Source: Chloroflexota bacterium
GTDB taxonomy: Bacteria > Chloroflexota > Anaerolineae > CG2-30-64-16
Length of the DNA: 51,086 bases
NCBI GenBank assembly: GCA_016876015.1
Contig: VGOD01000015.1
Location: forward strand, 1-51,086
Direction of reading: 5' to 3'
Positions 26,280 through 35,301 of this stretch are shown here, piece by piece (the first letter of the stretch is position 1; each line of letters starts with the position of its first letter). A program made the translations under genes and the position numbers. The notes beneath the pieces were generated by a model. It was not told where the DNA came from, ran no database searches, and saw nothing but the letters and a program-made list of their open reading frames with translations.

Positions 26280-29200
26280 ATGTTCAAGCGAACCATTTCA
26301 CGCCGGGGCATATTGCACTGGCTGACCGCCATCGTGCTGGTCGCCCTGGCGGCCCTGCCGCTCGTCGCCTACCCGGCGGCTTCCAGCAGCCCAACGGCCG
26401 TTGGAGACCAGGCGAGCGGCGCAGCAGCCCTGCCTGCCGGCTGGCAGGCTGTCCATAGCAACGCAGCCTTCGGCTGGCGCGACATCCATTTTTCGTCGCC
26501 GGCCTCGAATATCGGTTTTGCGGTCGGGGGACCGCCGACCTGGGAGAGCGGCGGCGCCGGCAAAATCCTGAAAACGACCGATGGCGGCGCATCCTGGCAG
26601 ATGCTGGCGACCGAGACGCCCGGCTGGTTACGCGGGGTCTATTGCAAAGACGAGAACACGTGTTGGATCACAGGCCGTTCCGGGTTGATCCGGCGCACAA
26701 CCAACGCCGGCAGTTCGTGGCAGGATGCAAACAAGCTGACATCCTACGGCGGCTGGCTCTACTCGGTGACCGGCACCGGCGACGGCGACACGATCCTGGC
26801 CGGCGCGACGTGTAACGATGTGGGCAACTTCCTGCGCGCGGCGGATGGCTTCAACTTCGACGCGGTGAAGGTGGACGCTTGCTATGTGCAATGGGACATC
26901 AGTTGTCCGCTGCCGGGCAAGTGCTTCTCGGCCGCCAACAACGCCGCGGTCTACCGTTCGTATGACAACGGCGTCAACTGGACTCACCAGGTAGCCGGCT
27001 GGGGCAAACGTTACACCATCTCGTGCACCGATCACAGGACCTGTTGGGTGGGCGGCGAACACGGCGAAATCTTCCGCACGATAGACGGCGGCTGGACCTG
27101 GACCGAACAGCTCAACACGGGCCGCCAGAGCATCATGCGCATCCGCATGATCTCGCCTACCCAGGGCTACGCCATCGGCGACGGCGGGGTGATCTATCGC
27201 ACCACGAACGGCCTGACCTGGACCGCTTTTTCCACGCCGACGACCGCCGAGCTGTCGGGCCTTTATGTGCGCAGCATGAACGACTTCTTCGTGACCGACT
27301 GGGCCGGCAACATCTGGCGCTACTATCAAGCGCCAGGCACACCCACGGTCACGCCGACGCCGACCGCCACCATCGTGCCGCCGGAGAACATCCGCGAGGT
27401 GATCGCAGCGAGCAGCTACTTCAACAACTGGGAAGGCTACGCCAACCAGGGGACCCAAATCCGCATCCAGGTACCGTCCGCTTATCGGCCCGGCGCGGCG
27501 ACGCCGCTCGTCATCGCGCTGCACGATTTCAACCAGACCCGCAGCCACGCCATCGCCGACTACGCAGCCGCGGCCGAGGCCCGCGGCTGGCTGCTGGCTG
27601 CGCCCGAGATGCACGGCGAGGTCAACAATGCGCCCAACACCGGCGCCGAGGTGATGGGTGCGCCTGCGTCGCAGTGGGATGTGATTGACACGCTGGCCTA
27701 CATGAAGGCCAACTATGATATAGATGAGACGCGCGTCTATCTCGTCGGCTACGGCATGGGCGCGCTCACTGCCTATCTCACCGCGGCCCACTGGCCCCAT
27801 CTCTTTGCCGGGGTCGTCGCCGACAGCGGCCCAAGCGATCTGGAGCGGTGGGAATACGATACCCGTTCCATCTGCAGCTATCCGCCCGAACCGTGCGACA
27901 CGCCCAATCCGGCGCTCAACGAAGCGATGCGTCGCGAGTGCGGCGCGTACAGCGAGCCGTATCACCTCCTCTTTGCGCCGCGGCGACCATCACAGGCGCC
28001 GCATGAGTACTATCGGCGCAGCCCGGTGAAGTTCGCGGCCAACCTCAAGCACGTGCCGCTGCTGATCCTCCACGCCCAGAGCGATGAGATCGTCCACATC
28101 CATCACGCGGAGGACATGTATTGGGCGATCCAGCCGTTCGGACCGGCGCGCCTCGAACGCCAATACTATCCGGGCGATCACGATGATCGGCTGCCCGACT
28201 TCGCCAACCATACGTTGAACTGGCTGAGCGCCTCCCAGCGGCCGGCCGGCTACACGCCGGCCTCCAACCCGTGGCGGCTGGAGCGTACGGGGCAGGTCTG
28301 GTGGCTGGGGATGGAGGCTTCGGCCGATCCGAACCTGGCGCACTTCGTCTCGGTCTGGAGCGCCAACTACATCTCGGCAACCAAGACGATCCTGGTACAA
28401 TACGAGGACAACACGTTGCCGGCCGGCGCTGCGGTCACGCTGACGCTGAACCTGACGCAGCTCGGGCTTTCGCCCAACGGCGTCTATCTGATCGAGCAGA
28501 CCAACAAAGACACGGGAGTCTACACCAGCACGTTCGCCGCAGGCGTCAACGGCGTGCTGCGCTGGCCCATCGCCAAAGGCGGCCATCGGCTGCAGGTCAC
28601 GGCGACCAACGCGCTGCCGCTAACCTCGACGCGCGTCTTTCGCAAGGGACAGACGGGCTACACCGGTGTGACCGATACCATGCTCAAAGGTTGGCCGCCC
28701 GATGACACCGGTTCGCACGGCGGTTGGACCCAGCTAGAGGTGCGCCACGAAGTCAGCACGCCGATCTCCAAGTCGCTGTTGCGCTTCGACCTGAGCAGCG
28801 TGCCGGCGAATGCGCGCATCCGATCGGCAGTGCTCAGCCTCTACTTCACCCAGGGCAGCGGCAACACGATCCCGATCTATGTCTATCCGATGAATCGCTC
28901 CTGGGACGAGGTGCAGGCCAACTGGTATCAGCCGCGCAACGGCCAGAACTGGGCCCAGCCCGGCGCAGAGGGTGTGTCGGCCGACCGGTCGGCTACGACG
29001 ACCGACTGGCGCGGGGTGGTCAATGAAGACATCACCCGCTTTTGGGGCTGGGACGTGACGGACATCGTGGCCGGCTGGGTGGCCAACCCGGCCAGCAATC
29101 ATGGCCTGATGCTGCGCGCCGCGCCGGAGAGCGGCGAGGGCGTGGCCGGCAAGCAGGGCTTCTGGTTCGCGTCGAGCGATCACTGGGAGGAGAAGTGGCG

Positions 29201-29915
29201 TCCCGTGCTGACCCTGATCCTGGCCACGGGCAGCGAGATCACGCCGACGCCCAGCGTGACCCCGACGCCGACGAGCACGCCGACGCCCACCGTGACGCCA
29301 ACGCCCACCAGCACACCGACTCCTACCGCAACGCCGACGCCTACTGCGACGCCGACGCCTACTGCGACGCCGACGCCGACCAACACGCCAACCGAGACGC
29401 CCACGCCGACGGCTACGGCTACGGCCACGCATACGCCGACGCCGACGCCCACCGAAACCTCTACACCCACGCCGACGGCTACGGCTACGAACACGCCGAC
29501 GCCGACGCCCACCGAAACCTCTACACCCACGCCGACGGCTACGGCTACGAACACGCCGACGCCGACTGCCACCTCGACGCCGAGCGTGGGAACTGCGGCC
29601 GGGGTGGTCTTCGAGGATCGGGACGGCGATGGGCTGTGGAGCGAGGATGAGCCGGCCCTGGCGGCGGTCGCGGTGGCGTTGCGCGGTCCTCGCCCACTGG
29701 ACGGTGAAGTCACGACGCACACCGATGCCGCGGGTCGCTACGCGTTCCCAGACCGGCAGCCGGGCGTCTACACCGTCAGCATCGGGCTGCCGGCCGGCTA
29801 CTTCGTTGCGGCCGGGCCTGAGCGCGAGGTGGTGGTGAAAGCCAACGCCAGGGCCGAGGCGGACTTCGGGCTGCGCGCCTATCTGCGGTGGTACTTCCCG
29901 GTCACGCCGCGCTGA
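26280..29915 (+). CDS. Secreted YCF48/BNR + esterase-like + DNRLRE + SdrB-type protein, catalytic Ser replaced
   Basis: A 1,211-residue exported protein (signal segment at 12-35; GAGGAG ribosome site). Domains in order: a YCF48/BNR-type propeller (about 45-355) with repeated KTTDGGASW-like units; an alpha/beta-hydrolase of the PHB-depolymerase/feruloyl-esterase type (about 375-650); a beta-rich link; a DNRLRE domain (about 785-985); a Pro/Thr linker with a 60-bp DNA repeat; a SdrB-like Ig domain ([20 protein letters not shown], about 1103-1205); and a C-terminal YFPV tail. In the hydrolase the nucleophile elbow reads GYGMG, with Gly492 where the paralog at 35294 has Ser in GHSMG; the acid and His regions remain. 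It is probably a binding pseudo-esterase or surface adhesin. Confidence 0.85.
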   Translation: MFKRTISRRGILHWLTAIVLVALAALPLVAYPAASSSPTAVGDQASGAAALPAGWQAVHSNAAFGWRDIHFSSPASNIGFAVGGPPTWESGGAGKILKTTDGGASWQMLATETPGWLRGVYCKDENTCWITGRSGLIRRTTNAGSSWQDANKLTSYGGWLYSVTGTGDGDTILAGATCNDVGNFLRAADGFNFDAVKVDACYVQWDISCPLPGKCFSAANNAAVYRSYDNGVNWTHQVAGWGKRYTISCTDHRTCWVGGEHGEIFRTIDGGWTWTEQLNTGRQSIMRIRMISPTQGYAIGDGGVIYRTTNGLTWTAFSTPTTAELSGLYVRSMNDFFVTDWAGNIWRYYQAPGTPTVTPTPTATIVPPENIREVIAASSYFNNWEGYANQGTQIRIQVPSAYRPGAATPLVIALHDFNQTRSHAIADYAAAAEARGWLLAAPEMHGEVNNAPNTGAEVMGAPASQWDVIDTLAYMKANYDIDETRVYLVGYGMGALTAYLTAAHWPHLFAGVVADSGPSDLERWEYDTRSICSYPPEPCDTPNPALNEAMRRECGAYSEPYHLLFAPRRPSQAPHEYYRRSPVKFAANLKHVPLLILHAQSDEIVHIHHAEDMYWAIQPFGPARLERQYYPGDHDDRLPDFANHTLNWLSASQRPAGYTPASNPWRLERTGQVWWLGMEASADPNLAHFVSVWSANYISATKTILVQYEDNTLPAGAAVTLTLNLTQLGLSPNGVYLIEQTNKDTGVYTSTFAAGVNGVLRWPIAKGGHRLQVTATNALPLTSTRVFRKGQTGYTGVTDTMLKGWPPDDTGSHGGWTQLEVRHEVSTPISKSLLRFDLSSVPANARIRSAVLSLYFTQGSGNTIPIYVYPMNRSWDEVQANWYQPRNGQNWAQPGAEGVSADRSATTTDWRGVVNEDITRFWGWDVTDIVAGWVANPASNHGLMLRAAPESGEGVAGKQGFWFASSDHWEEKWRPVLTLILATGSEITPTPSVTPTPTSTPTPTVTPTPTSTPTPTATPTPTATPTPTATPTPTNTPTETPTPTATATATHTPTPTPTETSTPTPTATATNTPTPTPTETSTPTPTATATNTPTPTATSTPSVGTAAGVVFEDRDGDGLWSEDEPALAAVAVALRGPRPLDGEVTTHTDAAGRYAFPDRQPGVYTVSIGLPAGYFVAAGPEREVVVKANARAEADFGLRAYLRWYFPVTPR
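29433..29566 (+). repeat. 60-bp coding tandem repeat in a Pro/Thr linker
   Basis: Period is exactly 60 bp with identical bases over 2.2 copies, encoding a 20-residue unit [20 protein letters not shown]. Because the period is a multiple of 3, copy-number change would lengthen or shorten the stalk without a frameshift. Confidence 0.85.
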
Positions 29916-29940
29916 GAATCGCCCACCAAGTGTCTCCCAC

Positions 29941-29975
29941 CAAGTGCCAGGCGCTTCCGAATTGCCTGGCACTTG
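29941..29975. terminator. 12-bp inverted repeat between surface-protein genes
   Basis: CAAGTGCCAGGC (29941-29952) and GCCTGGCACTTG (29964-29975) are perfect arms around an 11-nt loop, 25 bp after the stop codon of the preceding gene. A CCCACCAAGTG repeat occurs twice next to it (29922-29932, 29936-29946). No T run follows, so it may be a repeat element with transcript-end protection function rather than an intrinsic terminator. Confidence 0.45.
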
Positions 29976-30094
29976 CTGGGTTGTGCGCGTGACGAAACTT
30001 TAACACTCCCCCGCGCCGATTGTTCATCCTATGTTCATGGCGATGGCGTATACTCATTTCCATAATGTCTGAGTCTGCCCACTGGAGAATTCAA

Positions 30095-33000
30095 GTGACC
30101 CGCAAGCTGACTCCGCTTCGACGCGCCTACCGTTGGTTCGGTCATCTGCTGGTCGCGGGCCGCCGGCCGGCGCGCGGACGGCTGTTACACGGTTTGCTCC
30201 TCGGCTCGATCTGCATGGTCCTGCTCGCAGCCGTGACAGCCAATGCCATCCTGGTCAGGGCTGGGAATGCTCCAGCGCCCGACGATGGCGTCTCAACGCG
30301 TCTGGCCGCGCCTCCAGGCTCCGCGCCGGCGTCTCTCGCCGCGCCGATGGCCGCATGGACGAAAGTCTATGATGCCCCAGGCGTCTCGTGGCGCAACCTC
30401 TACTTCGTCAGCGCCTCCACCGGCTACGCGATCGGCGGCCCCGACTACGGCGTCGAGGGGCCTGGCGTGGTGGTGAAGACCACGGACGGCGGACAGAACT
30501 GGACGCAGCTTCCCGTTTCGGCCAACGGCTGGATGAGCGGCTTTGGCTGCAAGAACCCCACAACCTGTTGGGTCGCAGGCCGGTTCGGCCAGGTCTTCCG
30601 CACGACAGATGGCGGCGCATCGTGGCAACAGGCTAACACCGCAGTCTATGGCGGTTATCTCTACTCGGTGGAATGGACCGGCGTCGGCAATACGCTCATG
30701 GTGGGCGCGACGTGCAACGAAAGCGCCAGCTTCTTGCGCGCCGAGGACGGCTGGAACTTCAGCATCGTCAATGTGGACGCATGCTACGTCCAGTGGGAGA
30801 TCAGTTGTCCTGGCGCGGGCCTCTGCTATTCCACCGGCAAGGCGTTCTACAAGTCCACTGACAACGGCCGGAACTGGCCGCGGGTCGCCTCTACCGGGGG
30901 CGTGCAATACTACAGCATAGACTGCACCTCCACGAGCACCTGCTGGACCGTGGGCCGCTACGGCAACATCCGGGTCACGCGCGATGGCGGCAATAGCTGG
31001 CAATCGCAGAGTGGCGCCGCCTCAACCTCCACCCTCATCAGGGTGCGCATGTTGGATGCAACGCACGGCTACGCGGTGGGCGACCCTGGCGCCATCTACC
31101 GCACCGACGACGGCCAGACCTGGACCGCGTTTTCCTCGCCCACGACCGCGGAGATCGACGGCCTGGCGATCCTCTCGATGGCAGACTTCTTTATTGCGGA
31201 TTGGCAGGGCAAGATTTGGCGCTACACCGCCAGCGCGGCGGCCACTGCGACGCCCACCGCCACCCTCACGCCGACAGCGACGCCTACTACGACGCCGACA
31301 GCGACTGCGACGCCGACGCCCAGCGTGACTGCCACGCCAATGCCCACTGCTACGCTGACGCCGACAGCGACGCCCACCACGACGCCGACGGAAACTGCGA
31401 CGCCGACGCCCAGTGTGACCGTCACGCCGACGCCGACGGAAACCGCTACCCCGACGCCAACGGTCACACCGACGCCAACAGCGACTCATACCCCGACGCC
31501 GACCGACACTGCGACGCCGACGCCCACACTGACAGCGACAGTCACCGCAACGCCGACGATCACGCAGACCCCTACCGAGACGCCGACGCGCGTGCCCGGC
31601 GACCGCGCCATCCATGTCGTCGCGTTTCACGACGCGAATCGGGACGGCCAGCAAGACGTCAGCGAGGCCGGCCTGGCCGATGTCGTGGTCGAGCTGCGCA
31701 CCGTCCCGGCCGGCTGGCTGCGCAGTCGGGCCCTCACCGATGCTGGGGGCGAGTGGGAGTTCACCGAGATGAATCCGGGCGACTGGAGCGTCGGCATCCA
31801 GCCGCCGCCCTACATGCGGGTCATCGCACCTGCGAATCCCACGCTGGTCACGCTGGACGCCGACACGATCGTCACGGTGACGTTTGCTCTGGTGCAAGAG
31901 GATACGCCGACGCCGACAGCTACAGCCACGTCTACACCGACCGAAATGCCTACGCCGACGCCGACCATCACCGCAACGCCTACTCCAACGGAGACGTCCA
32001 CGCCAACGCCGACGCCCACCGCCACCGTGACGCCCACGCCAACCGAGACGTCCACGCCCACGCCCACAGCGACCCCTACCGCAACCGTGACTCATACAGC
32101 GACAACAACCAATACCCCCTCGGCGAGTGCGACAGCCTCCCCGACGGGGACGCCGACCGCCACAAGGACCAATACGCCGTCGGTCACGCCTACGCCGACT
32201 TCGACGCTGACGCCTACTCACACAGCCACGGCGACGCCGACCGCAACGCCGACCTTCCAGGTGGTCAATGGCTGGCAGATCGTTCATCAGCAGCCCGGCG
32301 TCTATTGGCGCGATATTCACTTTGCCGGCCGCAGCACCGGCTATGCGGTGGGCGGGCCTGGCCCAGACTGGAATGCCGCCGGGCCGGCCACGCTGGTGAA
32401 GACCACCAATGGCGGCCTGAGCTGGACCGCTCAGACGCTGAGCACCCTGTCCTGGATGGATGGCCTGGACTGCAAGGACGCCGCGATCTGTTGGGCGGCC
32501 GGGCGCTACGGCGCGATCTTGCTGACGACCGATGGCGGCGCGTCCTGGTATGGCGGCAACAACGTGCCGGGTTATGGCGGCTTCTTGATGTCGGCTCAGT
32601 GGACCGGCGTGGGCAACACGGTGCTGATCGGCGGCGGGTGCAGCCGCATACTGCGCAGCGAGAACGGCGTGGACTTCTACCTGATCGAGGCGGGTGGGTG
32701 CTACGACCAGACAGACTTCGCCTGTCCCGTCGCCGGCAGTTGCTACAGCGCAGCCGGCGGCCCGGCCGTCTATCGCACCACCGACAACGGCCTGACCTGG
32801 CTGCAACGTTCGACCGGCGAAACCTCGGCCTACTATCAGGGGGTCGCCTGCACGAGCGCCAACACCTGTTGGGTCGCCGGCGCCAATGGCCTGATCAACT
32901 ACACGACCAATGGCGGGCAAAACTGGCAGCGCCAGGGACCCGACATCTCATCGGCCGTCAGCTTCAACCGCATCCGCATGGCCGACGCTCAGCAGGGCTA

Positions 33001-34312
33001 TGCGATCGGGGATCGCGGGGTGATCTTCCGCACGACCGATGGCCAGAACTGGGTGCAGCTCCTATCCTTCACCGGCGATGACCTGATGGACCTGCACGTG
33101 TTCGCCATGAATGACGTCTTCGTGATTGACTGGGCCGGCCGTATCTGGTGCTACGACGGCAGCGCGCCGCTGGCGACCGTCACGCCGGGACCGACGCGCA
33201 CCCCCACCGTCACGCCGACCAGTACGCGCACCGCGACCCCGTCTATGACGCCCACCGCCACCGCCACCAGCACGGCCACGCCGACGCGCACACCGACGCC
33301 AACCGCCACAGCGACGCCGACGGCTACGCCCAGTCTGGGTGCAATCGCGGGCGTGGTCTTCAATGACATCAACCGCAACGCGCTCCTGGATGTGGGCGAG
33401 CCGACGCTGGCACAACTGTGGGTCTATCTGCAGCGCAACACCGTCATCTACGGCACCACGCGCACCGACGCCAATGGTCGTTTCGAGTTCGCGAACCTGG
33501 AGCCGGGCCTCTGGTCAACCTACATCGCGCTGCCCGCCAACTTCCAGCTCTTGCCCACCGCCGGCCTGACGAACCCGACGAACTGGTGGGTTTCGGCCGG
33601 CTCACGCATCGAGCTGGCCTTCCCGATGGTCGAGATCGCGACGCCGACCTTCACGCCCACGTTCGGCCCATCGCCCACTGCCACTCACTCGCCGACCGCC
33701 AGCGCCACGCCAACGGCGACGCGCACGGGCACGCCGACCGCCACGCGCACCGCGACGCCGACGGCCACGCGCACGCCAACCCCCACACGCGTGCCCGGCA
33801 GCCGCGCCATCCAGGCCGCGGTGTTCCTGGACCTGAACCGCAACTGGGTGCAAGATGCCGGCGAGCCAGGCATCGCCAACGTCACCGCGTCGCTGCGGGA
33901 GCTGCCGGCCAATACCCTCTTCGCTCAGACGCTCAGCGATACGAACGGCCGCTTCAGCTTCATGCAGATGAACCCCGGCTACTGGTCAGTCGGCATCCAG
34001 GTTCCGACCGGGTTCGAGCTGATCAACACCATCAACCCGATTCCCGTGTATCTGGGGCCCGATACCGTGCTGGACCTGGCGTTCGCCCTCGTGCTGGCGC
34101 CCACACCCACGCCGACCGCGACGCAGACGTTCACTCTCACGCCGACAGCGAGCGCCACGGCCTCCCCGTCGCCGACGCCTACGCTGACATCCACGCCGAG
34201 CAGGACTCCGACAGTGACGCCCACGCCGACCCGGACGCCCACGCCGACGCCGAAATACCGGCGCAACTACCTCCCTCTGGTCTTGCGCGACTTCGTCGTG
34301 GAGCCTTCTTGA
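30095..34312 (+). CDS. Secreted protein with two YCF48/BNR propellers and three SdrB-type domains
   Basis: About 1,405 residues. The GTG at 30095 has a GGAG site 7 nt upstream and lies about 35 nt after a TATACT -10 element (30049-30054); ATG 30065 is the alternative. After an N-terminal arginine-rich stretch comes a hydrophobic segment (LLLGSICMVLLAAVTANAILV). The layout is propeller (about 85-380), Pro/Thr linker, SdrB-like domain (VVAFHDANRDGQQDVSEAGL), linker, second propeller (about 730-1030), linker, SdrB-like (GVVFNDINRNALLDVGEP), linker, SdrB-like (AVFLDLNRNWVQDAGEPGI), linker, and a basic C-terminal YRRNYLPLVLRDF. The two propellers are clearly related to each other and to that at 26280 (each has TTDGGASW and AIGD-x-G-x-IYRT-like units). 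Probably a stalked surface protein. Confidence 0.83.
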   Translation: MTRKLTPLRRAYRWFGHLLVAGRRPARGRLLHGLLLGSICMVLLAAVTANAILVRAGNAPAPDDGVSTRLAAPPGSAPASLAAPMAAWTKVYDAPGVSWRNLYFVSASTGYAIGGPDYGVEGPGVVVKTTDGGQNWTQLPVSANGWMSGFGCKNPTTCWVAGRFGQVFRTTDGGASWQQANTAVYGGYLYSVEWTGVGNTLMVGATCNESASFLRAEDGWNFSIVNVDACYVQWEISCPGAGLCYSTGKAFYKSTDNGRNWPRVASTGGVQYYSIDCTSTSTCWTVGRYGNIRVTRDGGNSWQSQSGAASTSTLIRVRMLDATHGYAVGDPGAIYRTDDGQTWTAFSSPTTAEIDGLAILSMADFFIADWQGKIWRYTASAAATATPTATLTPTATPTTTPTATATPTPSVTATPMPTATLTPTATPTTTPTETATPTPSVTVTPTPTETATPTPTVTPTPTATHTPTPTDTATPTPTLTATVTATPTITQTPTETPTRVPGDRAIHVVAFHDANRDGQQDVSEAGLADVVVELRTVPAGWLRSRALTDAGGEWEFTEMNPGDWSVGIQPPPYMRVIAPANPTLVTLDADTIVTVTFALVQEDTPTPTATATSTPTEMPTPTPTITATPTPTETSTPTPTPTATVTPTPTETSTPTPTATPTATVTHTATTTNTPSASATASPTGTPTATRTNTPSVTPTPTSTLTPTHTATATPTATPTFQVVNGWQIVHQQPGVYWRDIHFAGRSTGYAVGGPGPDWNAAGPATLVKTTNGGLSWTAQTLSTLSWMDGLDCKDAAICWAAGRYGAILLTTDGGASWYGGNNVPGYGGFLMSAQWTGVGNTVLIGGGCSRILRSENGVDFYLIEAGGCYDQTDFACPVAGSCYSAAGGPAVYRTTDNGLTWLQRSTGETSAYYQGVACTSANTCWVAGANGLINYTTNGGQNWQRQGPDISSAVSFNRIRMADAQQGYAIGDRGVIFRTTDGQNWVQLLSFTGDDLMDLHVFAMNDVFVIDWAGRIWCYDGSAPLATVTPGPTRTPTVTPTSTRTATPSMTPTATATSTATPTRTPTPTATATPTATPSLGAIAGVVFNDINRNALLDVGEPTLAQLWVYLQRNTVIYGTTRTDANGRFEFANLEPGLWSTYIALPANFQLLPTAGLTNPTNWWVSAGSRIELAFPMVEIATPTFTPTFGPSPTATHSPTASATPTATRTGTPTATRTATPTATRTPTPTRVPGSRAIQAAVFLDLNRNWVQDAGEPGIANVTASLRELPANTLFAQTLSDTNGRFSFMQMNPGYWSVGIQVPTGFELINTINPIPVYLGPDTVLDLAFALVLAPTPTPTATQTFTLTPTASATASPSPTPTLTSTPSRTPTVTPTPTRTPTPTPKYRRNYLPLVLRDFVVEPS

Positions 34313-34341
34313 GGCATGGCGCGGCCGGATGGCCGGGCGTT

Positions 34342-34370
34342 TTGGCGTTCAGTGGCGGCGGTGCTATACT
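34342..34370 (+). promoter_or_regulatory. Putative promoter of the exopolysaccharide operon
   Basis: TTGGCG (34342-34347) and TATACT (34365-34370) are 17 bp apart. The predicted transcript begins near 34377 and includes the 26-bp palindrome, then the methyltransferase and, through overlapping genes, possibly everything to 49287. Confidence 0.6.
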
Positions 34371-34395
34371 CTAGCTTTACCAAACTGCACGCCAC

Positions 34396-34421
34396 GGCAG
34401 GCGCACGATCGTGCGCCTGCC
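34396..34421. promoter_or_regulatory. 26-bp perfect palindrome in the 5' leader
   Basis: GGCAGGCGCACGA is followed immediately by its reverse complement. It can act as a dimeric operator, or form a very stable hairpin near the 5' end of the operon transcript, 22 nt before the preferred start at 34444. Confidence 0.7.
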
Positions 34422-34443
34422 ATAGGGCCACGTGGGGATTTTC

Positions 34444-35301
34444 GTGAGGATCAAGCCGGATTGGGATACCCACCTGCACGCCATACGCCGCGAGGAGTTG
34501 GCGCGCATCTTCGGGCAGTGCGAAGAAAACGCCTTCGACCGCGGGCTGGAACTAGGCGCAGGCGATGGCTTTCAGAGCACGCTGCTGACGCGTTACGTTT
34601 GTTTCCTGGTTGTCAGCGACTATCAGCTCAACATCGTTCAGGCCGTTGACACGGCCGCGGTCGCCTATCGCGTCTGCGACGCCGAGCAGGTGGGGGAGAC
34701 GTTCGGCGCAGGCGAGTTCGATCTGGTCTTTTCATCCAATATGCTAGAGCATCTGCCCCGGCCCCAGGCCGCGCTGTCCGGCATCCATCGCATCCTGCGC
34801 GATGACGGCGTCGCGATCCACGTCATGCCCTCGGTCTTTTGGAAGCTGTGTCAGATCGCGCTCTTCTGGCCCAACCAGGCGATAGATCGCATCGAACGCT
34901 ACTCGGAGAAACGCGCCGCGCGCGCAGAGGGAACGCAGACAGACTGCGCTGAGGGCAACAACCCCAAAGTGACGGCCCGGAGCTACGGCTATCTGCGCCG
35001 GCTGCTGTGGCCTATCCCGCACGGCGCGGCATCGAGCAACTGGGCCGAGCTGATCGGCTTTCGGCAGGCGCGGTGGCGCAGCGAGTTAGAGGCCGCGGGC
35101 TTCTCGGTCGCAGCGGTCATCCCCGGCCCCGTGTTTTCGGGGTACGGGTTCGGGCTGAACCGCGTGGCCGCGGCCCTGGAGCGGTTGAAACTGGCGTCGG
35201 AGTACGCGTATGTGACGGTGAAGCAAGGGCGGCAGAGTCCGCACCTGGCGCAGTTAGCGCGCCAGACGCCAGCCCGGCCGTTTACAGGGCAGGATGATTG
35301 A
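34444..35301 (+). CDS. Class I SAM-dependent methyltransferase
   Basis: A 285-residue methyltransferase. Motif I is LELGAGDGF; the acidic and post-I regions follow, and FDLVFSSNMLEHLPRP with DDGVAIHVMPSVFW is the Methyltransf_11 pattern. The GTG at 34444 is preferred for its GGGGA site; GTG 34432 is also in frame. The C-terminal region (SSNWAELIGFRQARWRSELEAAGF) fits sugar or lipid methyltransferases of cell-surface loci. The gene overlaps the start of the esterase gene by 8 bp. Likely first gene of the surface-glycan operon; the substrate is inferred only from context. Confidence 0.82.
   Translation: MRIKPDWDTHLHAIRREELARIFGQCEENAFDRGLELGAGDGFQSTLLTRYVCFLVVSDYQLNIVQAVDTAAVAYRVCDAEQVGETFGAGEFDLVFSSNMLEHLPRPQAALSGIHRILRDDGVAIHVMPSVFWKLCQIALFWPNQAIDRIERYSEKRAARAEGTQTDCAEGNNPKVTARSYGYLRRLLWPIPHGAASSNWAELIGFRQARWRSELEAAGFSVAAVIPGPVFSGYGFGLNRVAAALERLKLASEYAYVTVKQGRQSPHLAQLARQTPARPFTGQDD

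Noticed and set aside
26628-27965. 445-codon minus-strand frame opposite the YCF48/esterase gene
   Set aside because: Shadow of a clearly conserved gene on the plus strand.
31201-33081. Plus-strand frame rich in His/Asp/Ala repeats
   Set aside because: An out-of-frame reading of Pro/Thr linker repeats in the surface protein.
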